NCBI GenBank assembly: GCA_001790515.1
Contig: MGCS01000012.1
Span: forward strand, 77,543-126,272
Direction of reading: 5' to 3'
DNA length: 48,730 nucleotides
DNA from: Candidatus Saccharibacteria bacterium RIFCSPHIGHO2_12_FULL_44_22
Lineage (GTDB): Bacteria > Patescibacteriota > Saccharimonadia > Saccharimonadales > Saccharimonadaceae
Of this stretch, positions 1-8,376 are shown piece after piece. Position 1 is the first letter of the stretch; every line of letters starts with the position of its first letter. The position numbers and the translations under genes are program-made. The notes under the pieces were generated by a model, which saw only the letters and a program-made list of their open reading frames with translations, was not told the origin of the DNA and did no database searches.

Positions 1-1
1 T

Positions 2-739
2 CCCACAACGACAACGACCGTGCCGCCGACGACCACCACCACGGTGCCGCCGACGACCACGACACTGACGCCGAAAGATGAGGAGGAAGATCCAGAAAAC
101 CAGGGCAATAACCAGCCCGGTCACGGAGGTCAGAACGACGCGCCGGATCTGACACCGTCGGATCCAGCTGGAGGAACAGCGCCAGCAACGTACACCTCGG
201 AGCCGGCTCCCATGCCGACAACCGAAGTTCGTCCCGATCCCATCCCGACGAGCAACCAGGGGGCACCCACCGACGCACCTGCGCCGACCGCTCCCGCCCC
301 GGGTGCAGAACCCTGCAACCCGGCCATCTGCAACGAAGATGGCGTCGACCATGCAGCGGACGCCGCAGCGCAAGCTGCAGCTGCCGCAGCAGAAGTTGCA
401 TCAGCTCCAATCGCCCCGGTTGCTCCAGCGGCTACAGAAGCAGTGGCTCCGGCCCCAGCTCCCGCAGTTGTCGATGTACCGGCAGTAGTCGTCGCAGATC
501 CCACCGTGGATTCGCAGCCGACCGCTGACACGGCAGGTGCAGATGTTGGCGATGCGTCCGACCCCGTGTCGGATGTCTCTGTCGCCGAAGTTGGACTCAC
601 GTCCAGCGCAACGGCAGAGATTCCTTCGATCGCTCTTTGGGCAATCGGCGGAATCATCGCAATCATGTTCGCCGGCGCATTTGCGGCGAACCGCAACAAG
701 CCCGAAGAGGAGACCAAAACCGTCATCACGATGGTCTAG
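2..739 (+). CDS. Thr/Pro/Ala-rich surface stalk protein, C-terminal membrane anchor (partial, 5' end outside window)
   Basis: The reading frame is open from base 2 with no stop upstream, so the true start lies left of the window; the GTG at 20 only repeats a Val inside the PTTTTTVPP-type repeats and is not a convincing start. The visible part begins with Thr/Pro repeats, continues through a low-complexity Pro/Ala/Thr/Asp linker with two cysteines (CNPAIC), and ends with one hydrophobic segment (about 20 residues, IALWAIGGIIAIMFAG) followed by a short basic/acidic tail. This is the plan of a cell-wall-spanning stalk or adhesin held by a C-terminal membrane helix. GC content is visibly higher than in the following genes. 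No enzymatic domain is visible; the head domain would be in the missing N-terminus. The product family is not recognised. Confidence 0.7.
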   Translation, partial: PTTTTTVPPTTTTTVPPTTTTLTPKDEEEDPENQGNNQPGHGGQNDAPDLTPSDPAGGTAPATYTSEPAPMPTTEVRPDPIPTSNQGAPTDAPAPTAPAPGAEPCNPAICNEDGVDHAADAAAQAAAAAAEVASAPIAPVAPAATEAVAPAPAPAVVDVPAVVVADPTVDSQPTADTAGADVGDASDPVSDVSVAEVGLTSSATAEIPSIALWAIGGIIAIMFAGAFAANRNKPEEETKTVITMV

Positions 740-840
740 GTCACTCTGGCGGGTGGCGACCTGACATCCAATCAGACTCGTCACCCGCAATAGGGTGCTT
801 CATCAGTTCATGTTTTCTTGTTTTATGCAGTAGGTGCCTC

Positions 841-891
841 GGAGCCCATACCTTCTACTTGAGTTTTTAGCTCGTAGATAGGTATGGCTCC
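841..891 (+). terminator. Long imperfect hairpin in the 740-1056 intergenic gap
   Basis: GGAGCCCATACCT (841-853) pairs with AGGTATGGCTCC (880-891) with one bulged base, and the interior CTAC...GTAG and GAG...CTC can continue the helix. It lies about 100 bases after the stop of the stalk gene. The T-run is weak, so it may be a terminator or mRNA-end structure. The rest of the 317-base gap holds only the promoter of the next gene. Confidence 0.45.
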
Positions 892-975
892 GGTCACACC
901 ATGTTTTGTAACGATCTGATTTGTGTTCATATACATTAACAATTGAGTAAACATAAGTGTTTTTATAAAATATAG

Positions 976-1004
976 TTTACATTAACATAAAATTGTGATA
1001 TAAT
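976..1004 (+). promoter_or_regulatory. Sigma70-type promoter for the LPETG protein gene
   Basis: TTTACA (976-981), a 17-base spacer, then TATAAT (999-1004) with an extended TG at 996-997. This near-consensus promoter overlaps the upstream ATG at 1003 and therefore supports the start at 1057. Confidence 0.75.
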
Positions 1005-1056
1005 GTATTTAAATCCAACTAAATCTGGCTCGTGGAGTGCCAGAAAGGAGTGTCAA

Positions 1057-2403
1057 ATGAATAAGTTTTTCGCCGCTATCAAGCGAGCGCCAAAACGAAC
1101 TGCAGTACTTTCTGCAGTCGTCGCCGCGGTACTTGTACCTGCAGGCCTATTAGCATGGGGACCAAGCCGGACTACCTTTACAAAGGCAAATCCAGCACCA
1201 TATGTCACCTTTAACTCGATTACCGATAACACAGTTGTCGGTGACGAACGCCAATTCGTTGGTGCTCGTGATGCATCGATCACCCAGGACAGTAACTGGG
1301 GCAAAGACGTTACTGTGCAACCAGGCAAAGAATATAAAGTTCGCGTCTATGTTCACAACAACGCAGCAAGCAACCTTAACCTTAAGGCAATTAACACTCG
1401 TGTAAGTGCTAGCGTTCCTACTACAACAGGAACAAATGTCGGCATCAGTACATTTGTGAGTGCAGATAATGCACAACCACAAAAAGTATGGGCAGACGTA
1501 AACTTCAAGAGCGCGAATGGACAGAAGTTTAACCTAGCATACGTTCCAGGATCTGCAGAGATCTACAACAACGGCTATGCAAAGGGTGGCAACGGCCAAC
1601 CTCTTCCAGATAGCATAGTCACTGCAGCCGGTGCACAAATCGGCTACGAATCAGCAAACGGTGAAGTACCTGGCTGTTTCGAATATGCAAACTACGTCTA
1701 CTTTACTGTCAAACCACAGTTTGAAAAATCACCTAGCTTTGAAGTCAACAAGACTGCCAGCAAAAGTGGTGAAAACAAATGGTCAGAAAACGTTCAAATG
1801 AACGCAGGTGACAAAGTAGATTACCGAATTCAGTACAAAAATACTGGCGACATCCAGAACGATAACGTTGTTATCAAAGACGTACTACCAAAAGGTGTTA
1901 CATACGTAGCTGGTTCTACCAAGCTATATAGCAATGCTCCAGGTTACGCAAATGGTAAAACATTGAATGATGACATCACAAAAGCAGGCGGTATCAATAT
2001 TGGTAGCTTCTCTGCTGGTGCATCAGGATTCGTCGTCTTTACGGCAACTGTCGGTAAAGAAAACCTGATCTGTGGCACGAATACCTTGGTCAACAAAGCC
2101 ATGGCAACAACAGATTATGGTACAAAAGAAGATACTGCAAACGTGACAGTCAACAAAGAATGTGCCCCAGGTACAATCAACGTGTGTGACCTAACAACAA
2201 AGCAGATCATTAGCATCGAAGAAAGCAAATTTGATAGCACTAAGCATTCAAAGAACACTGCTGATTGTGTAGAGACACCTGTCACTGCCCTACCAGAAAC
2301 TGGTATCAGTGGTACAGCACTCTTCGCAGGCCTTGGCCTTGCAACTGCCGGACTTGGATACGCTGTCACCAGCGCCCGAATCCGCAAACTGTTCATCGGC
2401 TAG
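1057..2403 (+). CDS. LPETG-anchored DUF11-domain surface protein
   Basis: The product is 448 aa. ATG 1057 is chosen over ATG 1003 because AAAGGAG (1044-1050) sits 6 bases upstream and the promoter -10 covers the earlier ATG. The N-terminus is basic followed by a hydrophobic stretch (TAVLSAVVAAVLVPAGLLAW), a signal peptide. The middle carries a DUF11-type repeat (VDYRIQYKNTGDIQNDNVVI ... VLPKGVTYV), an Ig-like fold common in surface proteins. The C-terminus has LPETG, a hydrophobic helix and a basic end (RIRK), a complete sortase sorting signal. The mature protein is thus expected to be linked to the cell wall by a sortase, which is not encoded in this window. A terminator hairpin follows 48 bases after the stop. 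Likely role: surface adhesion or host contact (inferred). Confidence 0.85.
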   Translation: MNKFFAAIKRAPKRTAVLSAVVAAVLVPAGLLAWGPSRTTFTKANPAPYVTFNSITDNTVVGDERQFVGARDASITQDSNWGKDVTVQPGKEYKVRVYVHNNAASNLNLKAINTRVSASVPTTTGTNVGISTFVSADNAQPQKVWADVNFKSANGQKFNLAYVPGSAEIYNNGYAKGGNGQPLPDSIVTAAGAQIGYESANGEVPGCFEYANYVYFTVKPQFEKSPSFEVNKTASKSGENKWSENVQMNAGDKVDYRIQYKNTGDIQNDNVVIKDVLPKGVTYVAGSTKLYSNAPGYANGKTLNDDITKAGGINIGSFSAGASGFVVFTATVGKENLICGTNTLVNKAMATTDYGTKEDTANVTVNKECAPGTINVCDLTTKQIISIEESKFDSTKHSKNTADCVETPVTALPETGISGTALFAGLGLATAGLGYAVTSARIRKLFIG

Positions 2404-2450
2404 AGTCTGACCGCTCCACACTTTCTGAAGCATCAGCCTCAGCACAACAA

Positions 2451-2476
2451 TAACCCCCGTTACAAGACGGGGGTTA
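2451..2476 (+). terminator. Perfect 10-bp terminator hairpin
   Basis: TAACCCCCGT (2451-2460) and ACGGGGGTTA (2467-2476) form a perfect stem around a 6-base loop, after the LPETG gene. The next promoter -10 begins 6 bases later. Confidence 0.75.
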
Positions 2477-2481
2477 TTTGC

Positions 2482-2487
2482 TATAAT
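2482..2487 (+). promoter_or_regulatory. TATAAT -10, 9 bases before start of the 73-aa gene
   Basis: TATAAT at 2482-2487 and ATG at 2497 leave no room for a ribosome binding site, indicating a leaderless or nearly leaderless mRNA. Confidence 0.6.
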
Positions 2488-2496
2488 AACAACACT

Positions 2497-2718
2497 ATGG
2501 CAAAGCAGAAGAAAAAACGAGACAAATCATACAAAGGTAGTAATGCAGCGGTAGCTCGCCCAAGCGTGACGCGTATTAGCGCCGTCCACCGCAACCCGGC
2601 ACACCAATGGTGGTTTGACCACAAACGTGTCGCAAAGCCCGTCCTGATCGCGACAGGCGTCATTGCCGTGATAGTTATTTGTATCGTTCAGTTGATCCAG
2701 CTTGCTACTGGCGTCTAG
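2497..2718 (+). CDS. Small basic single-pass membrane protein, unknown
   Basis: A 73-aa protein with a strongly basic N-terminal half (MAKQKKKRDKSYKGS, then RISAVHRNPAHQWWFDHKR) and one C-terminal transmembrane helix (PVLIATGVIAVIVICIVQLI). The basic part would face the cytoplasm. It has its own -10 box directly upstream and sits between a terminator and the convergent histidine kinase gene, so it is a monocistronic unit. No family is recognised; the protein may be a conserved lineage-specific membrane protein. Confidence 0.65.
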   Translation: MAKQKKKRDKSYKGSNAAVARPSVTRISAVHRNPAHQWWFDHKRVAKPVLIATGVIAVIVICIVQLIQLATGV

Positions 2719-2726
2719 CCGTAGCC

Positions 2727-4901
2727 TTACTGTGTTAATACGTCGGTCTTTGTTCCCTGTTTGACCGGAATACTAAATCCAAATGTACTTCCCTCGCCCG
2801 CGTTTGACGCAAATATCATTTTGCCGTCATGCGCCGTGATCACCTTTTTAGCCAGATACAATCCGACACCAGTACCGTCGGGACGTTGTTTGCGAGCGTT
2901 TTTGGCACGGAAGAATTTGTTGAATAACATTACTTGTTCTTCGGGTGGCACACCAATACCGGCATCGACAACTGTAAAGTTGACTGCACTGTCTTTTGAC
3001 TCTACATTTACCGTTATCGTACTATTGGCGCGTGAGTAATAAATGGCGTTGTCGATGAAGTTCATGATCACCTGGCGAATCTTCGCTTCGTCGATTGCGA
3101 TTATAATCGGTGTTTTGGGCGCATGAAATACAAGCTTCATATCGTGCGATTTTGCAATCATCTGCAAACTACTTACCTCTCCACTGACGACACTCACAAT
3201 ATCAACGGGGTTTTTTTCGATGATAAATTTGCCAGTCTGCAGTCGTGACACGTTCAAAAAGTCTGCGATCAACCGCACCATACGTTCACTGCTGTTAAAC
3301 GCTTCTGTCAGCACAACATGTTGCTGCGGCGTAATCTTTCCCATATCACCCTCTAGTACCATGCTCATATAACCCTTAATACTCGTCAGCGGCGTGCGTA
3401 GCTGGTGCGATGCCATACTGATAAACTCATCTTTCACTTCGTCCAGATGGCGAAGCTGTGAATTGGACGAACGAAGCTCTTTTGTTGCGACATCGATGCG
3501 TTGCTGTAGAGTTGCGTTGATTTCTTTTATCTCATGCACCGACAATGCGTTTTGAATCGCAATAATCAATTCGTCCGCGACAGTTGTTAGAACTTTCAAG
3601 TCGCGCTTTGTATACGACCCACTGCGCAGTTCGCCTAAAAACACATACCCGATACCGTTGCCGGCGTGAACAAGCGGCATAACCAGAGTGATTTTGTGGC
3701 TGACTAGCATTCGCCGTAAACTAGACTGTTCAGGAAGTATGTGCGTCATGATAATCTCGTCACCATTCATTGCCACAGTTTGATCAAGCAGTAACGCATC
3801 AGCCATTGGCAATCTACTGTGTTTGGTAGTGCCAGCCGACATATGGTGCCGCTTACCGTTCGTATAATAAAGCAAAAAGAACGCCTGTTCTGTTTTGAAT
3901 GTTGCAGCGATTTGCTGCGATGCCCGTTCCAACAACCCTCGCAGATCTGTCGTTGAAGCTAGCAACTCGCTAAACTCCGCAAAGAAATCATCCGTCTGGT
4001 AGCGATCTTTGTAGAATATACTGTCGGTTAATTTGTCAAAGAACTGTTTTATCGGCTGAAACGCAAATGCCAAAATGAGCGCCAGCAATATGTTGATTGG
4101 ACTGACGCTGACGGATGAGGTTGTCTGACCTTGAAAGATCGTTATAGATACAGCATAAGCCAACATGTAATAAATTATCCCCAGTGATGCCAACGAGAAC
4201 ACATACGCAGCACTTCGTACGGCGGCAAGCTTGACGTCTAGTAGTCTATGCTTAAAAATCGCATAACCCACACATGCCACAAAGAAAAACGAGTACAAAG
4301 GCGCAATAACAATAAACTGCGTATAAGAAAAAACAAGTGGCAATATAATTCCCGTTATAGGTGAAATGATAAATGTCGGTATTATACCTAGAATCACCAA
4401 CCTTAATTGTCGCTGCTTTTCTTCTGTAGAATTACGAAGTGCTCTACTAAGAGAAAAAAGCATTAACCCTAGCAGAATAATGAAATGTAGGATGTACACC
4501 AGCATGCCCACGCCTGCAACTGGCTGGGGTGGTGGCCCACTGCTTGCAATTCCAGAAAAGAGAAGCGGTGAAATATCTACAATAATCACCAGTACGGTAG
4601 CAATAGCAATTACTCCGACATTGGAACGAGACAGAGAATACTTTTTGCTAGTCACAGCATTTATGAAAATATAAGCAAAAGCAGCAATTAATGTAGATAA
4701 AACCATCACTGCACGCATGTAAAAGAGTTGATCCCCTTCTACGTCTAACGACAAATGATTTACAAGAGCAAATAAGACAAACAATAATGTCAGTATGGCA
4801 TAAATACGATTAACTGAGCTTTTAACATTGTTGAGGAAGACAAGTACTCCAACAGATATACTCGCAAAAATACTCAACACTAGAACATAAAAGCTCAACA
4901 T
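2727..4901 (-). CDS. Sensor histidine kinase (7TM + GAF + HisKA + HATPase_c)
   Basis: A 724-aa protein. Residues 1-270 hold seven or more hydrophobic helices of the histidine-kinase N-terminal 7TM type. A GAF-like domain follows (about 300-455), then a helical linker and a HisKA dimerisation/phosphoacceptor domain with SHQLRTPLTSIKGY (His499). The ATPase domain has an N-box (NFIDNAIYYSR), G1 (VVDAGIGVPPEE) and G2 (DGTGVGLYLAKKVI), so the kinase should be active. No response regulator is adjacent; the single-domain receiver at 7135 is a candidate partner but lies two genes away. The signal is unknown; the 7TM region suggests a membrane or small-molecule input. Confidence 0.9.
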   Translation of the reverse strand: MLSFYVLVLSIFASISVGVLVFLNNVKSSVNRIYAILTLLFVLFALVNHLSLDVEGDQLFYMRAVMVLSTLIAAFAYIFINAVTSKKYSLSRSNVGVIAIATVLVIIVDISPLLFSGIASSGPPPQPVAGVGMLVYILHFIILLGLMLFSLSRALRNSTEEKQRQLRLVILGIIPTFIISPITGIILPLVFSYTQFIVIAPLYSFFFVACVGYAIFKHRLLDVKLAAVRSAAYVFSLASLGIIYYMLAYAVSITIFQGQTTSSVSVSPINILLALILAFAFQPIKQFFDKLTDSIFYKDRYQTDDFFAEFSELLASTTDLRGLLERASQQIAATFKTEQAFFLLYYTNGKRHHMSAGTTKHSRLPMADALLLDQTVAMNGDEIIMTHILPEQSSLRRMLVSHKITLVMPLVHAGNGIGYVFLGELRSGSYTKRDLKVLTTVADELIIAIQNALSVHEIKEINATLQQRIDVATKELRSSNSQLRHLDEVKDEFISMASHQLRTPLTSIKGYMSMVLEGDMGKITPQQHVVLTEAFNSSERMVRLIADFLNVSRLQTGKFIIEKNPVDIVSVVSGEVSSLQMIAKSHDMKLVFHAPKTPIIIAIDEAKIRQVIMNFIDNAIYYSRANSTITVNVESKDSAVNFTVVDAGIGVPPEEQVMLFNKFFRAKNARKQRPDGTGVGLYLAKKVITAHDGKMIFASNAGEGSTFGFSIPVKQGTKTDVLTQ

Positions 4902-4954
4902 TACAGATTAAGCATACCGTATATGCTTAATAAAAACTAGTTATTAAATGAGTA

Positions 4955-6130
4955 CTACTTACTAGATTTTAGCGCTTTATGTACCTTCCTAAATATGTCA
5001 ATTTTTTCACTTAGCGTCGTGACAGATTCAGACTCAAGAACACTACGGGGATTAAAAACATAAGATCCAGTTTCCATACGTCGTCCGGCAAGTATCTCTT
5101 GCGCTGCAAATGTAGTCAATGCGCCACTCATAACCACGGTAGTCCCCGGCTGAGGAAATCCGCTCAGCTCCTTGTCGATCAACAAGGCCGTAGAAAGTAA
5201 ACGCGGAGATAAATTTTGAATGCGATTTAATCGCATGAGTGCAGACTGCTTTTCGGCTACGGATAACTCTTCCCCATCGAGTAACTTCTTCAAAAGGTCG
5301 TTCTTACCCGACAAGCGTCCGTGGAAGGCTTTCGTATTTGGATTCAAATCATATCGTTCAACGTCTATAATTGAACGCTCGCCGATATCCCCTCCCATAA
5401 CAAGTGCTGCGCGGAGTTTCTGAGCATCTCGGCGAATGATAGTCTTGGCGTGAAAGTCGTCCGCTTCTTCGATAACCAGACTAGGTTCAAATGCTTGAAG
5501 CACATCGAACGAGTCTTCTCGATAACCCTGATCAAGATGTATCTGTTCAATATATGGGTCGACTTCACTCAAATAACGCCCTGCATCAACTATTTTTCTC
5601 GTGCCCACCCTACTCATTGTTGCAGGGATTCGGTTGAGGTTTGACGGACTAATCGCGTCAAAGTCAGCTAAGAGAAACTTTTTTCCGATACCAGCTAACG
5701 CAAATGATCCAAGAACACTGCGTCCAACACTTAGTCCGGCTATAAATACATTTGCATCTTGAAATTTCTTCTGCTCTTCAGATGTGATAATATTTCTATT
5801 ACGACTTGTCCTTAAATCGTAATGATCTTGCCTGTCAGGATATCTTACAAGATCTCCAGACCAAGGAAATTGGAACCAAGTACCGTATTTTTCTTTGTCG
5901 CCGTTCGCCCCCTGCAGATATGCCGCTTTAAAAACTTTATCGTCTTTTTTATCTGGATGAGCGTATTCATATATATCATCGACGATTGCATCAAATGGAT
6001 CAATAATTCGAGTAATCTCGCCATCGTGAACAAGTTGATCGACCGCCTCTCTATCTTTGTAAGTAAAGCCGACAGGCGCAGACCATGTATCATCTTGAGG
6101 ATTATGTAATAAGTTATTATGGTGGATCAT
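4955..6130 (-). CDS. ThiF/E1-like adenylyltransferase, cysteine-free
   Basis: A 391-aa protein. Residues 1-120 form an unassigned N-terminal region. The E1-like Rossmann fold follows: nucleotide loop AGLSVGRSVLG (131-141), acidic pair DFD (156-158) and the SNLNR motif (163-167) that supplies the phosphate-binding Asn/Arg in ThiF, MoeB and E1 enzymes. The family adenylates a C-terminal carboxylate of a small protein or peptide. There is no cysteine anywhere in the sequence, so neither a thioester cysteine nor a zinc knuckle is present; the enzyme can at most adenylate. No ubiquitin-like or ThiS-like gene is nearby. It starts 2 bases after the stop of the upstream 6133-6987 gene, so the two are translationally coupled and probably act together. 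Confidence 0.8.
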   Translation of the reverse strand: MIHHNNLLHNPQDDTWSAPVGFTYKDREAVDQLVHDGEITRIIDPFDAIVDDIYEYAHPDKKDDKVFKAAYLQGANGDKEKYGTWFQFPWSGDLVRYPDRQDHYDLRTSRNRNIITSEEQKKFQDANVFIAGLSVGRSVLGSFALAGIGKKFLLADFDAISPSNLNRIPATMSRVGTRKIVDAGRYLSEVDPYIEQIHLDQGYREDSFDVLQAFEPSLVIEEADDFHAKTIIRRDAQKLRAALVMGGDIGERSIIDVERYDLNPNTKAFHGRLSGKNDLLKKLLDGEELSVAEKQSALMRLNRIQNLSPRLLSTALLIDKELSGFPQPGTTVVMSGALTTFAAQEILAGRRMETGSYVFNPRSVLESESVTTLSEKIDIFRKVHKALKSSK

Positions 6131-6132
6131 TT

Positions 6133-6987
6133 TTAACCTCTAGTGGGCAGCACTAATCCAAAGTTCGTACTAATATACTCGTTCACCTCGTCGCTGACTT
6201 CACTTTTATAAAGGCCATCCATCAAGAACATTAGCGACTGCGTTAATTTTCCGCGAATCTTTTCGTCAGTCTCAGGTTGCTTAATCTCTGCAAGCAGATT
6301 ATCGAGGCTTTTCGTTGCTTCTGCGAATACTGGAGTTAGCTCAACAGTCATATCTTCGCCAGCCTGTAGAACACTACCCGTACCGATCGTTTTCACAGCA
6401 ATACTACCAAACATTGCCCTAAAACCGTTCAGGGCATGCTGGGTCTGTCTACCTATTAATACTTCACTACGATCATTACGAATCGCATCTTGCACGACAT
6501 CACGAACAATAGAGAATGTTGCGATAGAAGATGTTCCTTTTGTGAGCGCAACAGCACCGACTTCACGAAAAGTCATACCGTCTTCTGCCATATCATTAAG
6601 GACATCTTTATATTCAGGATAAATTGTGTCTAAGCATCCAGTGTAAGCAGGGAGTGACGTAATAGCACCATTAATTACTCTTGCAGATGCCTCGCCTAAT
6701 ATACCTGGAATATTCGGTGTTGCGTGGTAGTATGTAACATGTTCACCGCGGGCGTGATCAAGATCCTTCGATAATGTTCCATCAGGCTCAACAGCACTTT
6801 GTGGCGCAATATTAAAACGGACATAGCTTTCAGCTTGCATCTGTTGCATTCTAAGAGCAGCTTCAGGATCACCCGACTCATTAAAAATTCTAATAGCAAA
6901 TGGTTCGACTAATTTCGGAGCTTTACTATCTACATCGCTTGCGCTATAATTAATTCCTGTGCCGTGCTCTTGTGAATGAATCGACAT
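6133..6987 (-). CDS. Unknown partner of the E1-like enzyme, possibly GNAT/acyl-synthase-like fold
   Basis: A 284-aa protein from the ATG at 6987, which has AAAAGG 9 bases upstream; in-frame ATGs at 7020 and 7029 are alternatives. No catalytic motif can be named with confidence. The central part (REVGAVALTKG ... VLIGRQTQHALNGFRAMFG) resembles the core of GNAT-like or autoinducer-synthase-like acyltransferases, a weak inference from pattern only. It is the first gene of a two-gene operon with the ThiF-like enzyme (2-base gap). Overlapping TATAAT boxes at 7055-7067 (minus strand) lie upstream in the short divergent region shared with the receiver gene at 7135. A joint role in making or modifying a peptide or small molecule is plausible but unproven. 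Confidence 0.6.
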   Translation of the reverse strand: MSIHSQEHGTGINYSASDVDSKAPKLVEPFAIRIFNESGDPEAALRMQQMQAESYVRFNIAPQSAVEPDGTLSKDLDHARGEHVTYYHATPNIPGILGEASARVINGAITSLPAYTGCLDTIYPEYKDVLNDMAEDGMTFREVGAVALTKGTSSIATFSIVRDVVQDAIRNDRSEVLIGRQTQHALNGFRAMFGSIAVKTIGTGSVLQAGEDMTVELTPVFAEATKSLDNLLAEIKQPETDEKIRGKLTQSLMFLMDGLYKSEVSDEVNEYISTNFGLVLPTRG

Positions 6988-7121
6988 TTCATTTATCCTT
7001 TTATACTTGTTGTTATTCATACTCTTCATTGCATAATTCTTACAAATTAATGCAATTATACATTATATTCAAAAATAATGCAAATATTTCGAGCTAAATA
7101 TACTTCATTATAGTACTATGT

Positions 7122-7127
7122 TAGACT
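7122..7127 (+). promoter_or_regulatory. -10 box TAGACT 7 bases before the receiver gene
   Basis: TAGACT ends 7 bases before ATG 7135 and no ribosome binding site is present, matching the leaderless pattern seen across the window. Confidence 0.45.
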
Positions 7128-7134
7128 TAATAAC

Positions 7135-7506
7135 ATGACTAGAATTGCAATAATTGAAGATGATTCTGTGATTAATCAGATGTATCGAATGAAATTCGAA
7201 GCCGACGGCTTTGACGTGCAGGTGGCCGACAATGGTAGGGATGGCGTAGAGTTGGTAGAAAAATTCTTGCCTGACCTGATTTTGATGGACTTGCAGATGC
7301 CTGAAATGACCGGGGATGAAGCACTGGCGCATATCCGATCAAAAGAGTGGGGAAAGAATATTCCAACGATCATTCTGACAAACCTCGGTGCGGAAGAATC
7401 ACCAAAGGAACTGAAAAATCTGAATATTCATAGTTATATCGTAAAGGCAGAACTGACGCCCAGCCAAGTTGTGACTCGCGTCAAGGAAGCGTTACACATC
7501 GATTAA
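7135..7506 (+). CDS. Single-domain response regulator (receiver only)
   Basis: A 123-aa CheY-like receiver. The acidic pocket (Glu8, Asp9, Asp10), phosphoacceptor Asp52 (LILMDLQMPEM), switch Thr82 (IILTN) and Lys104 (YIVKAELTP) are all present, so phosphorylation is expected. There is no output domain, so it acts by protein contact or in a phosphorelay. It is transcribed divergently from the E1-like operon and converges on folD: the sequence TTAA at 7503-7506 supplies the stop codons of both genes. The nearest kinase is the 7TM histidine kinase ending at 2727. Confidence 0.9.
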   Translation: MTRIAIIEDDSVINQMYRMKFEADGFDVQVADNGRDGVELVEKFLPDLILMDLQMPEMTGDEALAHIRSKEWGKNIPTIILTNLGAEESPKELKNLNIHSYIVKAELTPSQVVTRVKEALHID

Positions 7507-8309
7507 TCTTTTTGTGTTGCTTCGGCAGCGCGAATAACATTGTCAAAAAGTGCGGTGACGGTCAATGGACCGACGCCGCCTTTTTTTGGTGTAATGGTCA
7601 GGTCGTCGCGTTCGCGAACGTCGTCAGTAATATCACCGATGATTTTGCCGTGTTCTGCTGCAGTGCCAGCATCGATAACAACAGCAGCCGATTTGATATG
7701 GTCACTTGTAATTAATCCTGGCGCGCCAGTTGCAGTGACGATAACGTCATAGTCGGGTAATGTCGCCAAATCACCCTGGTCTTTGTCGAACACCGTAATA
7801 TCGTAGCCGCTTTCACGCCAGATCTTGGCTAGTGGAGCACCGACTAGCCTACCTTGTCCAATGATTGCTACTTCTTTGCCAACCAAATTGATATTGTATC
7901 CAGCAACTAGCCAGTTAATGGCCATCGGTGTTGCGGGATCGAGCACTGCGTTGGCGCCTAGTCCATCGACGTCTTTTGCAGGCAGCACACTGTCGACAGC
8001 CGACTGCGTTGATGATTCATCTTCAAGTGGCAATTGCACGATGATTCCATGAACACTCTCGTCTGCGTTTAGCTGTTGGATTGTCTGCAGCAAATCATTC
8101 TGCGCTACTTTGTGCGCGTCGACATCAACCAATATATCGGCACCGTAGCGTTTTTTGAGTCCAACATAGGCATCGATGACTGGATTGTCAATCGTTTGAA
8201 CGATCGCAAGTTTCGGATAGACATGGTGCGCCTGGCGAAGTGCACGCACTTGCCTAGCCTGCCGTTCTTTGATGTAGTCGGCCAACTCGCTACCATTTAA
8301 TAATTTCAC
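7503..8309 (-). CDS. folD: Bifunctional methylene-THF dehydrogenase / methenyl-THF cyclohydrolase
   Basis: FolD interconverts 5,10-methylene-, 5,10-methenyl- and 10-formyl-tetrahydrofolate with NADP. Recognised by the substrate-site lysine region (DAYVGLKKRYGADI), QLPLE, KDVDGLGANAVL, the nucleotide-binding IGQGRLVGAPLAKIW and the C-terminal GGVGPLTVTALFDN. The frame is open to a TTG at 8345, but the GTG at 8309 gives the usual FolD start (VKLLNGSELADYI), 269 codons including stop, and has TATTCT (8322-8317) 7 bases upstream, a leaderless arrangement; the TTG has no support. It shares its stop region with the convergent receiver gene. With GlyA (15471-16748) it forms the one-carbon core of this small genome. 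Confidence 0.93.
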   Translation of the reverse strand: MKLLNGSELADYIKERQARQVRALRQAHHVYPKLAIVQTIDNPVIDAYVGLKKRYGADILVDVDAHKVAQNDLLQTIQQLNADESVHGIIVQLPLEDESSTQSAVDSVLPAKDVDGLGANAVLDPATPMAINWLVAGYNINLVGKEVAIIGQGRLVGAPLAKIWRESGYDITVFDKDQGDLATLPDYDVIVTATGAPGLITSDHIKSAAVVIDAGTAAEHGKIIGDITDDVRERDDLTITPKKGGVGPLTVTALFDNVIRAAEATQKD

Positions 8310-8340
8310 ATCTCCTAGAATACCAGATGACAGATTATGA

Positions 8341-8346
8341 TACAAT
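8341..8346 (+). promoter_or_regulatory. TACAAT -10 for the DUF5684-like gene
   Basis: TACAAT at 8341-8346 precedes ATG 8377 by 30 bases, leaving a short leader that carries the ribosome binding site GGAGGTGAT (8364-8372). Confidence 0.5.
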
Positions 8347-8376
8347 TAACGCAACACTAGTAATGGAGGTGATACG

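Noticed and set aside
130-729. 199-aa open frame antisense to the stalk gene
   Set aside because: Low-complexity Ala/Ser/Gly translation caused by the GC-rich repeats of the plus-strand gene; no promoter or ribosome binding site.
1003-1056. Upstream start for the LPETG protein
   Set aside because: The ATG at 1003 lies within the -10 box, while ATG 1057 has an AAAGGAG ribosome binding site.
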